A program made the position numbers and the translations under genes. This document shows positions 1-4,965 of a stretch of 8,742 nt of DNA, in pieces. The first letter of the stretch is position 1, and each line of letters begins with the position of its first letter. Under the pieces are notes generated by a model. The model was not told the origin of the DNA, made no database searches, and saw only the letters and a list, made by a program, of their open reading frames with translations. The DNA is from Candidatus Iainarchaeum sp. (GTDB taxonomy: Archaea; Iainarchaeota; Iainarchaeia; Iainarchaeales; JAXPJC01): NCBI GenBank assembly GCA_018304445.1, contig JAGVWD010000012.1:1-8742 (forward strand), written 5' to 3'.

Positions 1-73
1 CCCTGTGCGGGTCAGTAACAACAACCAGCAAATCCGGCCTTATGAAAGAAAAATCATTATTTCCCCCATCTCA
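1..73 (-). pseudogene. In-phase continuation of the cyclic 2,3-diphosphoglycerate synthetase after TGA, running off the left edge
   Basis: Reading the minus strand past the TGA at 73-71 without a frame change gives DGGNNDFSFIRPDL and then VVVTDPHR up to base 2. From memory of the family, the GTPase reads V-I-[VI]-W-D-G-G-N-N-D-[FLI] at this point, so TGA sits at the Trp. No second stop or frameshift is visible in the 23 codons available. The simplest readings are a TGG to TGA mutation (a recent pseudogene), a consensus base error, or TGA read-through. The rest of the gene lies outside the window, so decay further on cannot be judged. Confidence 0.85.
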
Positions 74-736
74 GATTATTACTTCAGCCTCCTTCTCCGC
101 GCGCTTAAGGATTTTTCCATAATCCACTCCTGCATAAACCACGGCATTCCTCTCAATAAGCGGCTCATATTCCTCCATTTCCTCAATCGTGCACTTTTGC
201 CTTTTCAGATCATCAATGCTCCCAAACCTCTGGCACTCCTGCAGCAGCAAATTCCCATAAGGCATTGGATGCCTTATCACAACCGCTTTCTTTCCGTGCG
301 TTTTCAGAATATCAAGGATTCTCCTTGTGGTCTGGCTCTTTCCCGAACCTGTGCGGACCGCACATACAGCAACCACTTTGCGCTTTGATTCCAGCATTGT
401 TTCTTTTGGCCCGAGAAGCGAAAAGCTCGCTCCGCAAGCAAGCGCAATGCTCGCCTTGTGCATGACCTCTTCATGGCTTACATCAGAATAAGCAAATACA
501 ACTTCATGCACATTGAATTTCTTGATTAATTCTGCAAGTTTATTTTCCAGGTAGATGGGAACGCCTCCGGGATAAAGCCTTCCTGCCAGCTTTGCAGGAT
601 ATTTCCTATTTGCAATTCCAGGGATTTGCGTTGCAGTAAAGCAAACAACATTGTAATTCGGATTATTTCTGAATACTATATTGAAATTGTGGAAATCCCT
701 TCCCGCAGCGCCCATTATTATTACGTTTCTGCGCAT
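71..736 (-). CDS. cpgS: Cyclic 2,3-diphosphoglycerate synthetase-like GTPase (COG2403), cut short by an in-frame TGA
   Basis: The family makes cyclic 2,3-diphosphoglycerate from 2,3-diphosphoglycerate with ATP in some methanogens; in other archaea its members are called predicted GTPases and their substrate is uncertain. The N-terminus reads VIIMGAAGRDFHNFN, a family signature. It is followed by ATQIPGI (about residues 35-41), FAYSDVSHE (81-89) and a P-loop-like VRTGSGKS (127-134), then RHPMPYG (155-161) and AGVDYGKIL (202-210). The frame stops at codon 222, whereas family members are about 450 residues, so only the N-terminal half is made if TGA terminates. The next codons continue the family sequence in the same frame (see the 1-73 entry). 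The ATG lies 9 bases after the cca stop, so it is probably co-transcribed with cca. Family assignment is firm; whether the gene is functional is open. Confidence 0.88.
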   Translation of the reverse strand: MRRNVIIMGAAGRDFHNFNIVFRNNPNYNVVCFTATQIPGIANRKYPAKLAGRLYPGGVPIYLENKLAELIKKFNVHEVVFAYSDVSHEEVMHKASIALACGASFSLLGPKETMLESKRKVVAVCAVRTGSGKSQTTRRILDILKTHGKKAVVIRHPMPYGNLLLQECQRFGSIDDLKRQKCTIEEMEEYEPLIERNAVVYAGVDYGKILKRAEKEAEVII

Positions 737-745
737 GCCAAATTC

Positions 746-2128
746 CTATTCCAGAAACTCCTCTTTCCCCTTGAGATAGCGCGTCAAAAAGCGCTGGAAT
801 TCCCCATTCTTCCCGTAAAGCGCCTCAATCCCTTCTTTATCCAGAACCCTGCAGCCTGATTTTATTGCTCTCCTCACATCCTTTTTGTCCTTTTTTGCAA
901 GTTCCTTTGCAATAACACAAAGAAGCTTTTTCACATCTGTAAATTCCCTTCTTGTTTCAATTACCCAGCGCCCTTTTTCAATTCTAGGCCCTGAAATTAT
1001 CTTTCCCTTGTGCGCCGCAATAAATCTCTTCTGGTTTTCCAAATCCTCCGCAAAAGGTCCGATGCGCCCCATTGTTTTTGGAAGCGCCAATTCCTTCAGC
1101 TCATAAATAAGCGCAATTGTTTTCTTCTCATCAGTCCATGAGTCGCTTCTCAGAACATCAAACTCCCTTTGCTTCAACTGGGTTGCAACCTTCCTCTCAA
1201 GCCTTCTCAGTTCGCCCCACATTATGTCCGACAGAACGTTCTTCGGATATGCCAGCTGCAATGCAATAATCTCCTTTTTTGAAAGCATTTGCCTTATTTT
1301 CCCAATGCCCCAGCATTTCACAAGCTCAGGGAAGAAGAATTTTTCATTCGGCTTCTTCAAAAAAGCATTTGCTGCAAGCACCATGCGCTCGAACTGCTCC
1401 TTTGCAAGCGCCGCAGCAACATTCCTCTTTTTATCTATGGGGTCAATTATTATCAGTGGCGCCTCAGGGAACATTTTCCTTGCATCCTTCTCATTCCAAT
1501 AGCCTTCCAAATCAATGACTTTTCCAAAGTGCCACTCCGCAATCGCTTTTAAGCAGTTCTCAAACGTTCCATATTCCAGAATAAGCAATTCAATCACATA
1601 CCCCGGAACGCTTGCAAATTTCAAATCAGCGCCATAACATCTAATCCCCTTCATGAACTGCCTCAATAACCTTACCTCGCTTCTATGTTTTTCACTCAGG
1701 TTCTTCAGCAGGTATTTTGTATGAAAGGCAGTCCGGTCAACAGCGCTTTTCAGTTCAGATGCATTCGCAATCTTATAGCTTGGAACTATTTCAACATCAT
1801 AGCCATTTACATTCGCGCGCAAATAAGGATGCTCGGAATACGCCTCAAACCATTTATATCCCTTAAGGACGCGCTTTCCAATGCGCAATCCTTCCTTTAC
1901 AAATTCCTCCCTTAAGAGGTGCTTTGGAAACAAAACAAAAATATCAATGTCCCTATCGCCCTTGAGATGGGTGTTGCGCGCAAGTGAGCCCGCCAGAATA
2001 GCATCAACATGCTTGCCTTCCATTGATTTTATTTTCCCAATCAATTTATCAGCAAGCGCAAGCTCCGCCCTGTACTCTGCGGCGCTCGGGGTTATTTTTG
2101 CAAGCACCTTTCCAATAAGTTTTTCCAT
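746..2128 (-). CDS. cca: CCA tRNA nucleotidyltransferase, archaeal class I
   Basis: This enzyme adds or repairs the 3'-terminal CCA of tRNAs using CTP and ATP, without a nucleic-acid template. The 460-residue length fits archaeal members. The nucleotidyltransferase core is clear: AGSLARNTHLKGDRDIDIF (about residues 46-64) holds the GS motif and the metal-binding pair D60 and D62, and the third carboxylate is probably D111 in DVEIVP. RTAFHTKYL (132-140) and the helical GYVIELLILEYG segment match the central domain. The C-terminal part is less conserved. The gene ends with TAG 9 bases before the cpgS-like gene. A TATA-like element about 29 bases upstream and the absence of a Shine-Dalgarno sequence suggest a leaderless transcript. 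I see no missing catalytic residue. Confidence 0.96.
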   Translation of the reverse strand: MEKLIGKVLAKITPSAAEYRAELALADKLIGKIKSMEGKHVDAILAGSLARNTHLKGDRDIDIFVLFPKHLLREEFVKEGLRIGKRVLKGYKWFEAYSEHPYLRANVNGYDVEIVPSYKIANASELKSAVDRTAFHTKYLLKNLSEKHRSEVRLLRQFMKGIRCYGADLKFASVPGYVIELLILEYGTFENCLKAIAEWHFGKVIDLEGYWNEKDARKMFPEAPLIIIDPIDKKRNVAAALAKEQFERMVLAANAFLKKPNEKFFFPELVKCWGIGKIRQMLSKKEIIALQLAYPKNVLSDIMWGELRRLERKVATQLKQREFDVLRSDSWTDEKKTIALIYELKELALPKTMGRIGPFAEDLENQKRFIAAHKGKIISGPRIEKGRWVIETRREFTDVKKLLCVIAKELAKKDKKDVRRAIKSGCRVLDKEGIEALYGKNGEFQRFLTRYLKGKEEFLE

Positions 2129-2151
2129 GTATGCAATTATGGGAAAAGTAG

Positions 2152-2159
2152 AATATATT
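2152..2159 (-). promoter_or_regulatory. TATA-like promoter of cca, probably leaderless
   Basis: On the minus strand the sequence AATATATT lies about 24-31 bases before the cca ATG, preceded by an A-rich stretch that could act as a BRE. Archaeal TATA boxes sit roughly 25-30 bases before the transcription start, so RNA would begin at or next to the ATG. No GGAGG or GGTGA-like sequence precedes the ATG. The 77-base gap after thpR is the largest in this gene run and has room for a separate promoter. Confidence 0.5.
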
Positions 2160-2175
2160 GGTTTTGTTTACATCA

Positions 2176-2207
2176 GAAACTGCGTTTCCTCAAACTTCCT
2201 CAGTTTC
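2176..2207 (-). other. Small inverted repeat over the thpR stop codon
   Basis: GAAACTG and CAGTTTC form perfect 7-base arms at 2201-2207 and 2176-2182, with an 18-base loop on the minus-strand RNA. The upstream arm overlaps the thpR TGA, and a second in-frame TGA follows two codons later. The structure precedes the cca promoter and might end or process the upstream transcript. There is no strong U-tract after it, so this is a weak call. Confidence 0.3.
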
Positions 2208-2745
2208 AGGATTTAAGTGCAATCCTCTTCACAACAGAATATTCGGGTCCTTCCCTCCGCAGATTGCTTTCCATTATGTCAATGCTCTCCACTTTAATGC
2301 CTGCGGAGTAATTTTCAGCCTTCAGTTTCCCAAGCACTTCATCAACCTCCCTTCTCCCGGGCGCTTTATTCCTTGCAAGAGTGATGTGCGCATGGAACCT
2401 TTCGTCATGGAGATTTAGCGCATCATCAAGAATTGCGGAAATTCGCTGAAGTTCTTCATTGCCCTCAGCAACTCCAATCCAGATAACGCGCGCATTGAAA
2501 TCCCCGATTCCAGAAATCAGCGCATTGAAAGCATCCGTGTTTTCAAGAACCCTCATTTTCTCCTGAACCTCATTTAAATTTTCATTCGTTATGTAGCCAA
2601 GGAATTTCATTGTTATATGCAGGTTCTGCATTCCCACAACCTTGCACTCTTCCTGCGGAATTTTGCAACTCAGTTTTTCATAAATCTGCCGCCTTATTTC
2701 TTCAGGCAGATTGACTGCAATGAAAATCCTCCTCAATCCGCTCAT
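2206..2745 (-). CDS. thpR: RNA 2',3'-cyclic phosphodiesterase (ThpR/LigT, 2H family)
   Basis: Members hydrolyse 2',3'-cyclic phosphate RNA ends to 2'-phosphate and can also join or split 2'-5' linkages in vitro. The 179-residue length is typical. Both catalytic 2H motifs are present: HITM at residues 43-46, followed by KFLG, and HITL at 120-123, followed by ARNK. The N-terminal RIFIAVNLPEEIR is a family hallmark. The ATG overlaps the taw3 stop by 4 bases (ATGA), so translation is probably coupled. The gene ends in TGA with a second TGA two codons later. Its place between taw3 and cca fits a role in tRNA end processing or repair, although the natural substrate in archaea is not settled. Confidence 0.95.
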   Translation of the reverse strand: MSGLRRIFIAVNLPEEIRRQIYEKLSCKIPQEECKVVGMQNLHITMKFLGYITNENLNEVQEKMRVLENTDAFNALISGIGDFNARVIWIGVAEGNEELQRISAILDDALNLHDERFHAHITLARNKAPGRREVDEVLGKLKAENYSAGIKVESIDIMESNLRREGPEYSVVKRIALKS

Positions 2746-3350
2746 TTCAGCTCAGCCCTTGCGACTTTCTCAAGCCTCTTCAGCAGCTCGTAATTCTTCC
2801 CTAGCTTGCTGTTTGCCTCATCCAGCATCCGCTTCATGTAATTTTTATCAATCATTATTTTTGCGCCCTTTTTTACAGGCAGGCTTATGCTCTGCGTTCC
2901 GACAAACTCGGCAATGCATTTCCCCTTCTTCGCAACTATTATGCCCCCGCGCTTTACCCCCGCATTGCGCATCACATTCAGCAATGAATCCGCATCCTCA
3001 AGGTTTTTTGTTCCAATGTGTATTATAAAAGGCTCCATCTTGAACCATATTATTCCCCTGCTTTTTTCTTCCAAACCATCCCACAATTCAGGGAATTTCA
3101 CTTCCCTGTGCCATTTCCTGTGGAAGTAGCTTTCTTGCTTTGTGCCCTTCCCATGCAATCCCAGAAGCATTATTCTGCCGGCACAGCCCGAGGAAGTGAA
3201 AAAATTCTCTGTGGAATTTATGTAATTGCATATCGGGCGCATTTTTGCATCAGCCTCGCCCTTACTTACGGCTTCCTCCCATATCTGCCTGTTGTGCAGC
3301 TTGCTCATTCTCCAGCGCTCATTTTCCGGAAATTCCATTTGCTTCTTCAT
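2742..3350 (-). CDS. taw3: tRNA(Phe) 7-((3-amino-3-carboxypropyl)-4-demethylwyosine-37-N4)-methyltransferase, Taw3/TYW3
   Basis: Taw3 carries out the SAM-dependent N4 methylation step in forming wyosine derivatives at position 37 of tRNA(Phe). At 202 residues it has the usual size. The family signature is visible as ICNYINS followed by ENFFTSSGCAGRIMLLG (around residues 40-64), corresponding to the IN...Y.TTSSCSGRI block. A KWHREV segment and a central FKMEPFIIHI strand region follow. The start ATG overlaps the stop of the upstream metallophosphoesterase gene (ATGA), and its own stop overlaps the thpR start in the same way. An internal ATG at codon 5 is a possible alternative start. The other wybutosine genes (trm5, taw1, taw2) are not in the window. 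Confidence 0.93.
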   Translation of the reverse strand: MKKQMEFPENERWRMSKLHNRQIWEEAVSKGEADAKMRPICNYINSTENFFTSSGCAGRIMLLGLHGKGTKQESYFHRKWHREVKFPELWDGLEEKSRGIIWFKMEPFIIHIGTKNLEDADSLLNVMRNAGVKRGGIIVAKKGKCIAEFVGTQSISLPVKKGAKIMIDKNYMKRMLDEANSKLGKNYELLKRLEKVARAELK

Positions 3351-4006
3351 ATTTCAAAATGCTCCATGTGCAATCTCATTTTACCGTTGAATTCGGCGAG
3401 CAGGGCATTCCCCTCCTTCAGCGGGCCCACATTTATGGATTTTGTTTTTCCAATTTCAATTTCCCCTTTCGCCTCGTGCACATGCGCGCATATGTGCAAC
3501 AGGGGCTGGAACTTCTCAATCGCCCTGTTTATTTCCCTGCAGCCAAGATGCACGCCAAAGCCCGCAAGGTCAATTTTGGTATCATATGGCGGGGAATGCG
3601 TAACAAGGATTGTTTTTTTCGGGTTTGTTCCGGGAAGCAGCTCATTCAGGGCATTTTTCGCCTCCAAATCCCCGAGGCCGAACTTGTAAAAGGTATTGTA
3701 TGGGATTGCGCCGCCAAGCCCGATGAAAGTATAGCCCCCGAATTCAATTTTTCCCTTATGCAGGAGAATTCCCTTTTTTTCCAGCAGTTCCACAACTTGC
3801 CTGCCATCCATGTTCCCGGGAACAGCAATTATTTTTTTCGCAAAATCCAGTTCATTCAGGACCCTTTCAGCGCTTTCAGCCCTGCCATCATCCGTTATGT
3901 CCCCCGCAATTGCAATAAGGTCAATATCCGCATCAGCAAATTTCTCCCTCAGCCTACGTGCCGCAAGCGCGCTGGAATGCGCATCGGCAATGAAAAGCGC
4001 TTTCAT
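3347..4006 (-). CDS. Calcineurin-like metallophosphoesterase (predicted phosphoesterase, Icc-related)
   Basis: This is a class III metallophosphoesterase fold. The metal-binding motifs appear in order: D8-A-H10, G35-D36-I-T, G64-N65-M-D67, T136-H137-S-P-P, and H175-V-H177. In the last motif the usual GHxH is AHVH. The 219-residue protein is a single catalytic domain with no signal peptide or membrane segment, so it should be cytosolic. The substrate cannot be read from the sequence; the family includes phosphodiesterases and nucleotidases. It is the first gene of the taw3-thpR-cca run and overlaps taw3 by 4 bases, which hints at an RNA or nucleotide phosphoester, but that is inference. Its upstream region holds an unusual structured element that may have displaced its promoter. 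Confidence 0.9.
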   Translation of the reverse strand: MKALFIADAHSSALAARRLREKFADADIDLIAIAGDITDDGRAESAERVLNELDFAKKIIAVPGNMDGRQVVELLEKKGILLHKGKIEFGGYTFIGLGGAIPYNTFYKFGLGDLEAKNALNELLPGTNPKKTILVTHSPPYDTKIDLAGFGVHLGCREINRAIEKFQPLLHICAHVHEAKGEIEIGKTKSINVGPLKEGNALLAEFNGKMRLHMEHFEI

Positions 4007-4009
4007 GGA

Positions 4010-4021
4010 AAACCAACCTTT
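4010..4021 (+). repeat. 12-bp direct repeat, left copy
   Basis: AAACCAACCTTT occurs here and again, identically, at 4112-4123. The 90 bases between the copies contain the inverted repeats. The left copy lies directly before the metallophosphoesterase start, three bases from its ATG. The pair looks like a target-site duplication, but it could be a chance or regulatory repeat. Confidence 0.7.
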
Positions 4022-4041
4022 GTTTTTTACTTGGGATTGAT

Positions 4042-4091
4042 CAAACCATCAAGCACACAAAGTTTGCAAGCCAAGCGTGCTTGATGGTTTG
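4042..4091. repeat. Perfect 15-bp inverted repeat with 20-base loop
   Basis: The left arm CAAACCATCAAGCAC (4042-4056) is the exact reverse complement of GTGCTTGATGGTTTG (4077-4091). It would form a stable stem in RNA of either strand. Its right arm shares 4085-4091 with the adjacent palindrome, so the two stems cannot form together. It may be the 5' leader of the metallophosphoesterase mRNA, a terminator, or part of a small inserted element. Confidence 0.85.
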
Positions 4092-4117
4092 TAAGGGCAT
4101 CATGCCCTTATAAACCA
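4085..4117. repeat. Long palindrome with core TAAGGGCATCATGCCCTTA
   Basis: The core at 4092-4110 has 9-base arms around one central C. Pairing extends outward to 16-base arms (4085-4100 with 4102-4117) with a single mismatch, 4091 against 4111, which is G-U in plus-strand RNA. The same core with A at the centre occurs at 6977-6995. The outer right arm enters the right copy of the 12-bp direct repeat. Confidence 0.85.
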
Positions 4118-4123
4118 ACCTTT
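4112..4123 (+). repeat. 12-bp direct repeat, right copy
   Basis: This is identical to the copy at 4010-4021. It is followed directly by the AT-rich promoter segment serving one or both divergent genes. Joining the two copies would put TATAAAAT on the minus strand exactly 26 bases before the metallophosphoesterase ATG. Confidence 0.7.
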
Positions 4124-4136
4124 ATAATTTTATATC
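4119..4136. promoter_or_regulatory. AT-rich divergent promoter region
   Basis: The plus strand shows TTTATAATTTTATAT about 25-40 bases before the secreted-protein ATG, a usable TATA position. The minus strand reads TATAAAATTATAAAGG (4134-4119), which could start transcription near 4100-4108 towards the metallophosphoesterase and give an unusually long leader of about 100 bases. The start sites are inferred from spacing only. Confidence 0.5.
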
Positions 4137-4150
4137 TTCAATTATATATT

Positions 4151-4156
4151 GGGGTG
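4151..4156 (+). promoter_or_regulatory. Ribosome binding site that fixes the start at 4161
   Basis: GGGGTG ends four bases before the ATG at 4161 and resembles the archaeal GGAGGTGAT consensus. It supports that ATG over the in-frame TTG at 4149, and the resulting protein begins with a clean signal peptide. Confidence 0.6.
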
Positions 4157-4160
4157 CAGA

Positions 4161-4961
4161 ATGTTAAATAAGTTTGTTGTTTTGCCTATTTTAATCCTTA
4201 TGCTGGGCTTTGCAAGCGCGGACATTTTAGTAACTTCCCCAACAGAAAACCGCCTTCTCCCGAATGAAAGGCTCGAGCTCGGCTCAATTTCCCCAGGGGA
4301 AACGCTCATAATCGGCATTAATTCCGATACCGGCTACACGACCCAGCAGAAGTGGAGCAGGGCGGAATTCATTTCGGAAACGCTTCCCGAAAACTGGGAA
4401 TACACGAACTCAAAATACCTTGCGGATGTATTTACCCTGCAGCTGAAAGTTCCGGAAGACGCGGAAAAAGGCGCGTACAATGCGAAAATAAAGCTGACTG
4501 ATGTAAAGCACAACATCCCTGATGAATTTGTGCAGCTGCTTTTCTATGTTGAGGACAATTTAATTACCGCGGACATTTCGGATTTGAGGCAGGATGTGAT
4601 TGTGGGTGAGCAGGCATCCTTCAAGCTCACAATAATAAACGACTCAATAGCGGAGCATGAAATTTCTGTTGCGTCAACGCTCCCAAGCTACTGGTTCTCC
4701 GGGCAGAAAATAACAGCAAGGCCTAAATCAGTAATAACAAAAACCCTTAAGGCGGATCCAAAAGTGTATGGCACTAAGCAGTTTGATTTTTACATAACCT
4801 CGGAGCAAACAGGAAAGAAAATTGCAACATTCAATGCGCAGCTGAATGTTTTCCCTACCCCTTCAAGCAAGTTCGCATCCGGCTTCAACGGCCTTGCGTT
4901 CTTTACCCCGAACATGCTAGTTAGCTATTTCATAAACTCATTCATAAGCCTGCTTGGTTGA
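4161..4961 (+). CDS. Secreted or membrane-anchored beta-rich protein with two Ig-like/NEW3-like segments
   Basis: I do not recognise a named family. The 266-residue product starts with K4, a hydrophobic stretch (about 5-17) and an ASA site near residue 20, a good Sec signal peptide. Residues 40-130 form a beta-rich segment ending in a PEDAEKGAYNAKIKLTD stretch, like the NEW3/COG1470 type of Ig-like fold found in archaeal surface proteins. Residues 138-230 look like a second such domain. The last 26 residues (GFNGLAFF to SLLG) are hydrophobic and uncharged and may anchor the protein. The start is taken from the ribosome binding site. The stop is 4 bases before elp3, so the two are probably co-transcribed despite unrelated roles. 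A chaperone, adhesin or S-layer-associated role is possible but not shown. Confidence 0.75.
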   Translation: MLNKFVVLPILILMLGFASADILVTSPTENRLLPNERLELGSISPGETLIIGINSDTGYTTQQKWSRAEFISETLPENWEYTNSKYLADVFTLQLKVPEDAEKGAYNAKIKLTDVKHNIPDEFVQLLFYVEDNLITADISDLRQDVIVGEQASFKLTIINDSIAEHEISVASTLPSYWFSGQKITARPKSVITKTLKADPKVYGTKQFDFYITSEQTGKKIATFNAQLNVFPTPSSKFASGFNGLAFFTPNMLVSYFINSFISLLG

Positions 4962-4965
4962 TGAT

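Noticed and set aside
71..73. Genome-wide reassignment of TGA to Trp or another amino acid
   Set aside because: TGA ends thpR, taw3, the metallophosphoesterase, the secreted protein, the GNAT-like gene and pelota at positions matching family length or ATGA overlaps; reading through would run into neighbouring genes. All other recognisable Trp codons checked are TGG.
71..73. Selenocysteine at the TGA
   Set aside because: The family has Trp, not Cys, at this site, and no selenocysteine element can be recognised with the little downstream sequence available.
3018..3689. 223-codon plus-strand open frame
   Set aside because: It is antisense to taw3 and the metallophosphoesterase and has no promoter, ribosome binding site or family motif.
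3245..4084. 279-codon plus-strand open frame opposite the metallophosphoesterase and taw3
   Set aside because: It lies antisense to two genes with complete family motifs, its product has no recognisable domain, and its composition fits a reverse-strand shadow.
4042..4110. CRISPR array
   Set aside because: There are only inverted repeats and one direct-repeat pair, with no regular repeat-spacer periodicity.
4149..4151. TTG at 4149 as start of the secreted protein
   Set aside because: The ATG at 4161 has a well-placed GGGGTG and begins a cleaner signal peptide; starting at TTG would place the ribosome binding site inside the coding region.
4007..4160. tRNA or other known RNA gene in the divergent intergenic region
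   Set aside because: The stems do not fold into a cloverleaf and no T-loop or anticodon-arm pattern is present.
4954..4956. TTG at 4954 as start of elp3
   Set aside because: It lies inside the preceding gene, while the ATG at 4966 follows that gene's stop by 4 bases in a typical coupled arrangement.
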